Assembly: GCA_035079385.1 (NCBI GenBank)
Contig: JAVHKY010000047.1
Location: forward strand, 1,612,001-1,676,000
Origin: Aspidiotus rigidus
Taxonomy: Eukaryota > Arthropoda > Insecta > Hemiptera > Diaspididae
Direction of reading: 5' to 3'
DNA length: 64,000 nucleotides
Below are positions 43,401 through 54,900 of the stretch, piece after piece (the first letter of the stretch is position 1; every line of letters begins with the position of its first letter). The position numbers and the translations under genes were made by a program. The notes beneath the pieces were generated by a model that worked only from the letters and a program-made list of their open reading frames with translations, made no database searches and had not been told where the DNA came from.

Positions 43401-46189
43401 TTGTAAAAATGAAAATATTTCATAATAATTTTTTGTTAAAGGAAAAAGAAAACAAGAAAACAAAAGTTATGATGGAAGCATTAGTTACAGCCCAAAAAGA
43501 GGCAAAAGAGGCAAAAAGCAAACTGAAGAGCAAATTGAACGAAAATTTCAAACGCTTCGAAACTAACACGGAGGCACAACGGATCGATGATGATAGCGAT
43601 CAAATAACTATGCATGACCAAGACGAGGATTCTAACAAAATACAAAAATGTAATAAAAAATCACCACAAAAAAATATTAGCTGTGATGCGCAAACGTCCT
43701 TGACCGCGGAAAACTATTTTGAAGAATTCAAATGGAAAATACCCTTGATCGTGAGCAAAGGAACTCAAACAAGGTAAGTTGGAGTAAACATTTCAAATTA
43801 AATGTTACACAAATAAGCCTACTTATACCAAGGTACCTATCTAAAACAGTTTCAGTAAGACAGTAAAGTTTTTTAAGGAATGAAATATTTCTATTTGGTT
43901 GTTAAATTCAGTTTTAAATGCCTACATTTCAGTCATTTATTCATTTATTTATTTATTTATTTAAAATTTTTCCTCATCTATTTATCTTTTAGTGCTCAAT
44001 CATCTCCGGTCAGGTCACGGAAAAAAATGAATTCAAAATCGAATAGTGATAGACCCAAGTGGGGAGTCAATCGACCGAATACAAAATATATGAAACAGAG
44101 TGAGAAAGATATTTTCTATCAACGTAAGCTAAAACATCGTTTTTATCGACGTCGTTTCACACAAGATCCCTCAGGAAGCAGTAGGTACTTATCTAGTCAG
44201 AAATTCATCAGTGGTTCTTCATTTCAAAGAACTCTGTAACAATTATTCAATTCTTATCTTATGATATTTTATTAATTATAATATTATTATTTTTTATTGT
44301 AATTATATTTAAATTTAATATTTTTATATTTATTATTTATCAAAAATATATAAATTTTCAATTTATAAATTTTATTTTTATTTTTATGTGATTAATAATT
44401 TTATTAATAGAATTATTACGTTTACCATTTGATTTTTATGAAAGTGAATCTGAACTTATTTCTGGGTTTAATTTAGAATTAGGACATTTATGATACGCCT
44501 AAATAATATGTATTATATTTTTATTTATTTCAGTTTCTTTCAAACTAAATTCAATTGTAATTTCAATTTCAGGTCAATCGATTCAACTGATGAATGTAAA
44601 TCGCTTTCATCATCGCCCAACGAAAAAGATATAAGTAAGTTGAAATTTATATAACGAAGCAAAAAACTGGAGTTTTCGTCAGGTACTCCGTCCCTGAAAA
44701 ATTTGTTAAAAGTTAACGATTTCTGAGTAATCACGAATTCATGAGGTTTAGTAATATGACTCCCTCATTTACGAGAATCAAAAAATTTGATACGGGTTAT
44801 GGATAGGTCGCAGTAATATTTTCTTCACTCATCTCACTGAACCGAAATGGAGCGCAAGCTGTTCGTTCTCAAAATATTGGAATTATATTTACAGATGCAA
44901 TTTTACATTTGGAAAAATTTAAGAGCACACGTAAATCATCAAACTCGTCTGATACGGATCAGAATACGATGGCTGTCATGACGAATAGTGATTATAACGA
45001 GCTCGTAGACAGGAGTATTTCTGAATTGGAAAATGAGAAGTCTGACAATACTTTTTCGAATTTGAAGCAAGTAAGTTTTTCTGAAGGTAAAATTTATCAA
45101 TTTTTATACCTAGAGAAAAAGCTGGTGTACAGGTTGTGGAGAAGGCCTGCATAATACCTTGGAATGTGAGTAAAATAAATAATTTGTTTAAAAAAAAGGA
45201 AAAACGCGGGAGAACTTGGACGAAAATGTTTTTTTGCTCAAGATTACGTTACGAAAACGTAGAAAGTCAAAGAAGACAGTGGTGGACTTAGCAGTGGCTC
45301 GCCCTCAAGCACTTTATGAATTTAGGCTCACTAAAGTCACCAGAGGGTATAGAGGGAGTGCCCCCCGGGAAGAAGATTTTCAAATCTGTCTTCCAGGAAC
45401 AATATTGCGCCCCAAACATTTGCTTTGTTTGCTTGAAGGATAATCCGCCATTGAAAGAAGAAGAAAAAACTTGGTTTTACGCGATTCGATGGTGGTACAA
45501 AGTTATATTTGTTTTTATTTGCGATGCCTGTATTTTTGACAGATTATTTCAAGAACGAAATAAAATTCTCATTGATCTAATTTTGAAACAGCATAGCATG
45601 TATGAATAGAAAATTGTCTGTTTAATTGTGATGATTTTCATTCACTTTCATGGTTTGGGGTATCTGTAAAGCTAGTTTTAACGATAGGGCAAAATTCAGT
45701 TACGTAGAATCAACAGTGAATGAAGGATTTGTTTCTTGCACGAGATATAATACTTGAACTAGAATCAGTGGTCATAATACGGAACGCCAAAATTTTGAAA
45801 ACAATGTAGAATGAAGGATGGTGAACTGCCATTAAAAGATACCTGACCAAAATGTATGCATTGAAAGATGACAAAAAAAATATATATATATAATTATAAA
45901 GAAAAGCTTTCTTATGCTCAAGATGACTTCCAACCTTTTGTTCAAATTTTATCCATCATTAAAAAAATAATAGGTACGTAGGTACGCAAAATAATTGTAC
46001 TCAACGGCTTTTATTGTTCTATTTTTCGATATCGACGGATAATTGTATTTTTTATTCCAAGCTTCTTTTTTTTTTATTTATTCAAACTCGTCAATTTTGC
46101 AGAGTCCAAGAACGAAGACGTTTTGGGAAAATGAAATGAAGAAAATGTCAACAGATTTTGTGTCAGCAATTTCACTGCCCGAAGAATAA
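40473..46189 (+). CDS. CCDC66: CCDC66-like coiled-coil protein
   Basis: Eleven exons, ~566 aa: 40473-40533, 40635-40710, 40828-40930, 41128-41252, 41367-41578, 42370-42644, 43442-43773, 43993-44184, 44573-44634, 44895-45070, 46103-46189. The ATG at 40473 is the first after an in-frame TGA. The N-terminus has SLIEQKKLQWSREREEM, then Ser/Asn-rich linkers with SRPKWGDRG. The core (42370-42644) has SVPIEPNEVHEREKKRLKAV followed by a long Glu/Lys/Arg coiled coil, matching the CCDC66 domain as I remember it. A second RPKWG motif with NTKYMKQSEKD follows. CCDC66 proteins bind microtubules at centrosomes, spindles and cilia. Exon 5's end is uncertain: the stronger-looking donor after 41564 breaks phase, while GTATAT after 41578 keeps it; a missed micro-exon is possible. 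Confidence 0.72.
45316..45609 (+). other. Unexplained open frame inside the last CCDC66-like intron
   Basis: 97 codons from an ATG to a stop, including CFVCLKDNPP and FICDACIFDRLFQERNKI, that is two C-x2-C pairs around a Trp-rich hydrophobic stretch (FYAIRWWYKVIFVF). The preceding ~120 bp is less AT-rich than the flanks and looks like inserted repeat DNA. It could be an alternative last exon, a transposon fragment or chance; I cannot decide. Confidence 0.25.
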
Positions 46190-47081
46190 GAAAACCTTAG
46201 AATTAAATGGCGGAGAATATTGAAAATTTTTATTTGTATTTTTTCAACTTTATTCAATTTTTATTTTTATATTTTAATATTGTAATAGATTATTTTTTCA
46301 ATATTTTGAGTGAAGATTAGATGTTCACTGATTATGGATCTTATTTTTGCTCATATTTCAAAATATTTTATTTAAGTAAATATTAGATTTATTCAGTGAA
46401 ATGTTTGCTAAGAATGAATATTAATTAGGTGAAAGATTGTGATAGTATGAATATGTTGTAATGTTTTCAAAAAATTTGTTTTTTGCTTTACAGCATTAGG
46501 CTTCAGATGCGGTAATTGTTTTCCGATTCAGAAGAAATGTGAACTTTTTTTTATGTCTTTTACGTCTCAGATTTTAATTATTTTTATTCTTCTGATGTAA
46601 TCTTTGTTAAAAAATTTCCAATAACATCAAAGGTCATGCTTTAATGACGCATTTGTGTAAAAATTACCTAAGAGCAAAGAAAATCAAAATTTAAATTAGA
46701 TATATGTGTTGATTTTACAATGGACAATTATTTATATTATTTTTGTGATACAAACTCACGATACGCATATTTATCAGACAGTAATTGATCGGTTCGGTAT
46801 ATTGTGAACCAAATCTTAATTTTTTATAGCTTAGAAAATTTACATCCATGTATTATTTTTTTCTTCTCTTCTGCTATTCTATTGAGGAGCTTACAACGTC
46901 GACTCTAAAATTAAATTATTGTATATTTCCTGCTAATTTTCCAGCTTGGATATTTTAAATGATGCCATAGTCATGCAACTTGAAAAATATTTATTTTAAA
47001 CTCGCAGTTCAATTTCGTGTACTTATTTGTTCTAGGATAGAGTATTTACATAGTTATTGATAAAGCTGATAAAGCTTTAAG
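46190..47081. other. Intergenic, AT-rich
   Basis: Downstream flank of the CCDC66-like gene and upstream flank of the next gene on the same strand. I see no coding or repeat signal I can support. Confidence 0.5.
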
Positions 47082-49640
47082 ATGAGTACGTCTTTGAAAT
47101 TGGACGAGTTATTGGTCAAGAAAAAAGAACCAGTGCAAATTCTTGATCTATCGAAAAGTACAGCTGAAACTGATGAAGATTTAAAAAAATTGTTGGAAAG
47201 AGTACCAGATTTCAAGATTAAGACAGATAAGGTAAAATAAGAGATTGAACTACTAGATCGCGTAAAATTTTTCAAAATATTAATACATTAGTTTTTTCTT
47301 GCGGATGAGGGTATTTGAATGCAAGTTCGAATAAAGTGAGGAAATAATAGGAAGATGTCGATAAATTGCACGTAACTTAGTATGACTCATAGAAAGTTTA
47401 AGAGAACCATAAATGCCTCTCGAGTTGCAGACACAAGTCAAAAAATGCTTCTATATAAAAACGCGAGGATAAAATAATTTTGCAAAGGGTCAAAAGAGGA
47501 AGTGGAGGCAACGCTCAAATCTACATTATTGAAATATCTAGTGATAATACTGTCTATTAACACCAACAAACTGATTAGTGAAAACAATAAGTAGACCTAT
47601 AAAAAAATTCAATATTCATTGGGCTCTCTCTTTTCCAACTATTCTTCAAAAGTTAGGTTTCAATTACTGCATACATTTTGTTGTTAAACTCATTTTTTGA
47701 TGAACGCACTTTTTCCACTCAAGTGTAAAAATTCTTCTCCTGGAGAACTCATTCTTCAGTTGCAGCGTTTTTTCCCTATCGTTAAGCGGCCTACTTTATC
47801 AAGTTGTTGAATGACACTTTTATTTTTTGTTTTTCTTTAATTTCGATAAAGGTAAAAACCGAAGACATCAGAATTTACGATAAGAAATTCACCTTTAAAA
47901 CGTCCAAAAAAGAGCTTAAAGAACGTCCATTTCCGTTCATGAATCCTCTACCGGTTGAAATGAAATCCTTATGTTTAAATGACTTATGTTCAATTGCGAT
48001 TCAGTGGAAAATGTTGACGTCTCTGAGACCTAAGAATAGACTGGACGAAGAATATTATTCCAAGTACTGCAATAGTTGATAATCGTATCTTGTAAACTCA
48101 TTAATTCGTATAAACTTTAAGTAGCAAAAATATGCGAAATTATTTGCAATCAATTTTAGGGAAGCTGGAGATAACGAGATATACTTCATGTCCTGGTTCA
48201 TTACTTTTTAATCGTAATATATTAGATTGGACTGTAGGCTATGGCTGATGTAACTGATGTTGCCAATTGTTTTCAACTATGTGGTTTTTAATTCATATTA
48301 ATGATTGGCCAATAGTTTTTATCCAGCTAGGTTGTCTGGCCGTCGAATGATTATTTGGTGGTGTATTCTGATTCAGTATTGTAAGGACGTACGTAACTGA
48401 CTGTGGTTATGGAATCAGTCTTTTTTTTTTTTATCTCAATTGAATTGACTTAGGTACAGTGAAACAGATGGCGACAATGTCGTTAGCCGCAAAAGCACTC
48501 TATATACGTCACTCTTCTGATTAGCCGAAACTGATCATGAAGAGAGTAATTGACTATCAATACGAAAGGGTGCAAGAGGACATTAAAATTACCAATTAAG
48601 ATGATGAAGGTTGCTATCAAGGAGTAATAAAGGTTCAATTCCCGCTAGAATTCGAAGAACGGCCTGACTTATAAATTAGGGGCTACCTATTGACTGATTA
48701 GGCTATACTCAATAGACGGCGATAGTCGGGAGTGCAGTTCTTCATTCGAGAGTTCGAGTTATTTTTCACAACAATTTTCATCTCTTAGCAGGCCTATACT
48801 AATTATATTTAAAAAATTTACATAGATTATGGTTTTGCTGTACGAATAGATCTTAAGGAATGGTCTTCTCTCAAATATAATCATGTTGGGTAGGCAGGAC
48901 AGAGATTCATTTTTTTTTTTACACTTTACTGAAGTGCGTGTACGTTTATAGTTCATAATTTTTGTCAGGAATTAATTTACAATACCTAACATTTATTTTT
49001 ACATTTTTTCAGATTAGTGGAATTAGGAAAGTTCCAATTATCAAGCAGAGAAAACGAGAAGAAAATACCGCTAATATCTTACGTCAGACATTCAAAAAAC
49101 AAAGCCGGTGTTCTGGAAACCAGAATCATTTCGTGTCGTGATTGTGGGGAGGAATTCTGCTCCTCTGTATCTTGTCATCAATTTGCGTACGATTTGTTTG
49201 AACGGGAAAATGTAACCAAATTAAATGACTCGAGTAATCCAAACAACGAGGCCAGCGAACAATATGACGCAGACGAAAGAAAAATCAAAAAAGTGAGAAA
49301 ATCGAAAAAACGAATCCAAAAAAGACGAGCGAAGGTAAAAGTTAAAGCCACGTCGACTGCAAAGAATTCGAGTGTGATCAAATCATCGAGAATTGGCGTA
49401 AAATTACAGAAAAAACAAACCCTACGACTAGACGTGCGTGCAGTTAACGTGAATAAGAATAATAAGATCCAAAAGTTCTCTCAAACGGAAACGAAAAAGA
49501 AGAAAATGAAATCGCAGTCGTCTTCAGATAAACCTATTCTTCGCAGAATACGAGGGCCGAATCGCTCTACGAGAGGACCACATCTTCTCGTCGAGTCGAC
49601 TAAGAAAATACGAAAAAGTAAAGAGAAGAAGAATACCTAA
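47082..49640 (+). CDS. Unrecognised lysine-rich protein with a Cys cluster
   Basis: Three phase-consistent exons: 47082-47231, 47852-48063, 49013-49640 (329 aa). The exon 2-3 join restores EEYYSKLVELGKFQ; reading through the donor would stop four codons later. The N-terminal third is acidic/amphipathic (LKKLLERVPDFKIKTDK; RPFPFMNPLPVEMKSLCLND). The middle has LETRIISCRDCGEEFCSSVS followed by CHQF, a CxxC-x4-C-x4-C-H arrangement suited to zinc binding. The C-terminal half is almost all Lys/Arg/Ser/Asn (KKVRKSKKRIQKRRAK), pointing to nuclear or nucleic-acid-associated location. I do not recognise the family. Three exons joined in phase, with a gap-free frame of 208 codons in the last, make a real gene likely. 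The promoter lies in the short gap after the CCDC66-like gene. Confidence 0.7.
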
Positions 49641-50889
49641 GTTTGAGTTCAATGACAATACATATATAGGTATAGTAGGATTTTTGAAAAATCTGTTCTT
49701 AAGAGTACGACCTAATAATTTAATTTTTGTTCGCAATGAGCAATCAAAAAATAAAAAAAAAAAAAAGATTGGGCGTATCTCACTTGAACTTCCATAATTA
49801 TTATAATTTAGATACAGGTTGTTGCTTTCTTTTTTGCTTTTTGCAAAATAATAAACTTCTAAAATTTGGTATAATAGACTAATATTCGACGAATGAACTT
49901 AATTAATGAAGTAATAATAGGAATATTCCTGCACGAATTGTGGTGAACAAAAAAAAAAAAAAAAATCAGGGAACCACCTATTGTTCTAAACTATTCGCTA
50001 ATAGTGTTAGGCCCGGTTGTTCTTCTAGTGTTGTACTCTGCAAGTGTATGGTTCTGAAGAATATTAAAATAAATAAAAATTTAATTTCACTATTGTCAAA
50101 AATATTTTTCTCATCTCCTTCATTTCAATACGTACGCGATACTGATTAGGATTAATTTTCCCGCCTCAATTTAGTTCTAAATATTGCTTATGAGTTTTTA
50201 ATGTTTCAAGCTTTTTATTTTTCCTTTTCTATAAATTTTAATTTTTACAATAAGTGGGAGAAATTATTCAATCAGCACCAGTTGATAGATCAAACACAAT
50301 TGCGTAATTGTTAACAAAATGTACCCAATCTCTATTACTGCAAAAATAAATAATCCTTTAGTTGTTTTTACTGCCTATAAATATGCAATTTTTCCTCTTT
50401 CCTCGTTCCATTTTGAAAATCACCATGAAAAACTTCCAACTCAGCAACAACGCATTGAGATTCGGAACTTCCAGATTTTAGAGCCGAGACAATCAAGGTT
50501 GACAATTTCAACAGCTAAAAAGTCCCTCGTTTGCTTGATGATTCCATGTGCCAACTGCAGACGAAGAAATAAACGAGAACATAATATTGAATAACTTTCC
50601 ATTAAATCAATTTCGTTATTGACTAATTAGTAATTAGAATTCTCCAAAATTATAACAAAAATTTTAATATTTAGCGTGGAGCCAAGTCCTCCATAACTAA
50701 ATTTTTCTCGTCTGTTTATTACAAACTTGTTTCAGATATTTTCGTCAACATGTCAGGCTTCGCTGGCAGTGGCATTCGAGTAGTCTTCTCATTCTCAAGA
50801 GATATGTGCCTTTCTCATTCATCTTCGTTTGATTTTACTAAACTAAATATTCCAGCTTAATTCTTAGATAATAATGCTATAAAATCACA
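49641..50889. other. Intergenic, AT-rich
   Basis: Flanks of two same-strand genes. A 91-codon frame at 50319-50594 has no recognisable features, and two short poly-A runs lie near 49750 and 49950. Nothing else can be supported. Confidence 0.5.
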
Positions 50890-51973
50890 ATGTTGTTCAT
50901 CATGGAACCGTTGAACTCTATCTTGCATATTCCGTATGTATTCCATTGTGGAGTCGTTTCAATTGTATTTGTAGGAGCTGTACTGCTCTTTGTTTTTGGT
51001 TTCAAGTCTGCAGAAGAACCATCGTTTAATAAATTGAAAGCTGACGCAAAATCGATCGCCAAGAAAAAGAAGAAGAAAGATAAGGTAAGATGCTGAAGTA
51101 GTTTAGGGTAACCACTAACTATTATGATGAATTCCTCTCGGATGCTCGTAATGACGTAGTCAATCATTGTTCCCCTTAAATTTCGAACAGTTAGTACAGA
51201 AATTAAATGGAAGCCCCAGTGTAACGGACAATAAGAATAAGGGAAATTCGACTCCAAAGCCAAAAATCAAGACCAGCGAAGAAAAGACTAAAAAAACAAA
51301 TGCTCTGAAGGATTCGAAGAAAATCAATGAGAGCTCCAAAGAATTGAACAAGAGCAACAAGCAGAAGAGTAAAGGGAAGGAGAACATTGATGCTCTCGCC
51401 GATTTTGAAGTTGAAGAAGGTATTTAATTTTACAGTTCTTCTATATAGGTGTGTTCTTGATTTGCGCAGTACACTTATCGCGTATTATACTATGCATTCA
51501 GGTTTATGGGAACAAGCTCTATCTCGTAAGAAGAACCGAAAAAATCAGAATTTCGCTATCGAAGGTTTGTTTTATACTTTAACACTAAAGAATTATTGCT
51601 CGAACTTTAATATTCATTATATTATATGCTTGAGTAGTGCCTTTAAAAGGAAATGACAAGAAGTCATCCCAAGGAGGTAAAGGAAAAAAGAATAAAAATG
51701 ATGGGAATGAAATCAAGTAAGTGGCCATTGTGATGATATATCTGTGCGTGTTTAATTTGTACGAACTGTATTTTCATACTCGTTTTCCTCGATTTAGGAA
51801 TAAAGATATCTCATCGAAGGGTGACAGGAAATTGAAGGACGACGATGGTAAGTATTAGAGAAAGCAATTTAGATTATCCGTTTACTGCTTATTTTTCATA
51901 AATTGTCGGCACAGGTGACTGGCAAGAAGCGAAATCTAGCAAGAAACGCAGGAAAGTACAGAAAGAAGATTGA
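50890..51973 (+). CDS. MTDH: Small LYRIC/metadherin-like single-pass membrane protein
   Basis: Six phase-consistent exons: 50890-51084, 51191-51419, 51502-51564, 51650-51716, 51798-51847, 51915-51973 (220 aa). One N-terminal transmembrane helix (VVSIVFVGAVLLFVFGF) is followed by a Lys-rich cytoplasmic region (IAKKKKKKDK). Three islands align, by memory, with human MTDH/LYRIC: a KLNG-type motif after the basic run, FEVEEGLWEQALSRKKNRKN (MTDH has a VDEGAWETKISHREKRQQRK segment), and a terminal DWQEAKSSKKRRKVQKED (MTDH ends with a similar SW...K-rich tail). MTDH is 582 residues, so this is a much shorter form lacking the middle. Ribosome-receptor proteins (RRBP1, kinectin) have similar N-termini and are the main alternative, but they lack the EGxWE motif. 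Predicted place: ER/nuclear envelope membrane. An in-frame second Met at 50902 has an equally good context. Confidence 0.55.
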
Positions 51974-54900
51974 CACGAGTCGAAAAGCGGTTGGGATGTG
52001 CCGCGCTTAAAGGTTCGTACCACACGTGTAACAGAAATACGCGAACAATATTATTAGTTTTCCGTTCGCGTCGACTTGAATTAAAAAGTCCATCTTTCCG
52101 AAGTTAAGATAGTCTTGTGTTGGATTTGGTTTCGTATGGTACGTCGTGCGCTTTTATTCGAATATCATTTAACCGATCGTAAGTTTTTATTTTACGTTTC
52201 TTTCTTTTCTTCTTGTACTTGTTAATTTATTATTTCGTAAGTAATTTTTAACGTTAGTCTCAATTTTTCTTTGGTTGTATACAATGAGTTTTACGTTATT
52301 ACCAAAGATTAAATCACGATTGATTATCCGAGGCTAAAAAGCCCAATTCGAAAATTCAGATATTGAATTCCTCTCGTAAATTAAGTAAAGACTACACCTT
52401 TTGTCGCAAAAGGTCAGTAGATCAATCAAAGTTAGGAAAAATTTCTCGAACAATGAGTTTCCTAGCTGAAACTCCGCGAAATTTCAAGGCTTACTTTTTT
52501 CAGAATCAACATTAGTGCTCTCAACACAGATATTACTAAATCTGAATTAGTATATTCTCATGTAGGTAAGTCGTTTTGATGCAGTTATTGTTAGAACAAA
52601 CCGATAAAAGATTCTTGAAATGGATTCTGCCCTCGATCTCAAAATTCGGTTACGATATTGTAGAAGTGAATAATCGATGTAGAACTTATCAGTATTTTTT
52701 GAGACAGTTTTTAAAAATCAGCTGTATTTTACAAGAATCGATGTGACATTTTTCTTTCTGAAATTTTTTCATGCTAGAATTCACGTAACCTTTAGTGTAA
52801 GTAACTGTAAATTTCTTCGCTCAAACCCACTCGTGTTGACTTTTGGAAATACTCTTTAGTGCATTCCAATCTGCGAATCCTATTGAACATCCCTGTACAA
52901 CCACTTCATTAATTGTATCAGTGTTGACGAGTAACTGAATTGTTATGAGCTCCAAGTTTCGCATAATCTTATGAAAAATAATCGATTTGTTGGTCAACAT
53001 TGTAATATTCATTGTTATATATTCCAAGATTTGGTGATAGTCGTAATGAATGAAATGTAAATTAAGAATTTTGTCTAAAAATTTAGAACTTATTTTCAAG
53101 TTTTTTTGTTGTATGAAATTGTTCTGTCTTCCCTTCTCTCGCAATGTGATTATTTTTCGCTACTCGTAGATTTTACGGTCTGAGATATAAACGTGTTCTT
53201 GATGATGATAGAAAGCATTGAAATTGTTTAAAATGATTACTATTCTAGTTGTACCCAATATTTTAGAGTGTTAACAACGTCTTATAATTTGTGAAATACT
53301 CGCTCTTGTACGATGATTGGAATTGTTTCATTTCAATTTTTCGTCTACGAAGATTAGTGTATTTATTGATTGGAATATACATACCAAAACGTGCGAGAGA
53401 AATCATTGAAACATTCCTGTTACGTAATAATATCCAAGATTTCTTTTGTTTTCCATAGTTTTAAATGAAACTTAGAGTTTCTTTATGATAAGGGAAAAAA
53501 TATTTGTAGTAAAGTGATTGATGATGAGTTTCAATATTTTGAAACATCGTGCCATACACTGTAATGGAAATCCTTCTAAGAATATTATACACGATTTTTA
53601 AAATACGTATAATAATTATGTGTTTATGCTCAAGCCATTTATTGCGCAAAATTAGAGAGAAAAAGAGATAATTTATTTTGAGTATCGTTTGGAAAATGTT
53701 TAGTGGCGGTAGACTGAAGCTCTGCAATTCAAAATTCAATTCTAATTCTTTTTTTGATCCCATTCGTGTGCGTTTTCTTTTCCGTATAATATTTAAATTC
53801 ATTGTGATTTACTTTGTTTGTACATTAATTCAATCAATCTCTATCGCTCTTTGGATTTTTTGTTTCTATTTTTTAGGACAAGTTGCGCATAAAAAGTAAA
53901 ATCATTTCAACAAGATTCAATCATGGTGTTACCTGTTTGATCTATTTTTATTCATTATAATTTTATTAGATTCCTAACGCATGTACGTCAATATTATGTT
54001 CTTTTATTTTACATTCGTTGCTAAGTGTTACGAAATTGAATGTACAAGTTTTTAGTTTTAGAGAAAAATTTCTATTGAAGAATAAGTAATAATTCAATCT
54101 ACATTCGTAAAAATATTTTCTATCAGTACTGTGTTTTTTCGCCTGTGATAACTGTTTCTCGTTATCCAATATGAATTATCTCAAATTTTACTTTTCCCGT
54201 AAATTTTTGAGTGTCCGGGTAATGTCCTTAATTTTTATTACTGTTATTACCATCAATGATTTTTATTGTGTTTATTATTAATTATAACTTTATTATTATC
54301 GTAACCATCGCTAAGGTCATAAATTTATTATTATTGTATATTTGATTAAGTATTATAATCATCATCATCATCGAATACATTGCAGCATGAGTAAAATGTG
54401 AGGATAACCAGGGTTTAGTAAAAAACGCTTGTTGAAATAGTTTTTAATACACCATAATTTTCGGCAGCGGTTTGAAAGTATTCAAGTATCATTTCTTTTT
54501 TTTTTTGATTTTCTCTTTTTCAATTCTTGTGTTTTTTTACAAACTATGGAGTAACTGATGTATAAGTGACGAAAGATGAATGAAAAAAAAACAACCATGA
54601 GGTAGAAAAAAAAAAAAATTCACATGATTGCATTCCAAAATATTTTCAGGCTATTTTGAGCTTGAACTTGATTTTTATAGAAAATTTTTCAATTCAATTC
54701 AAATACAAGTATAATTTTCTCTTTTTTTTTTTTGTTCAATGAGAAGTAAACTTTATTGAGAAGAGTCGAGTTTTCAAAAAATATTTCTTACGGTAAATTA
54801 TGTTTTTCAAAAAACTGTTTCATGAAAACCTCGGGTTTAAGTGATAAAAATAAGCAGTAAATTCAAAATGTTTGAAATTGTGTTGAATTTTCTTCTATAT

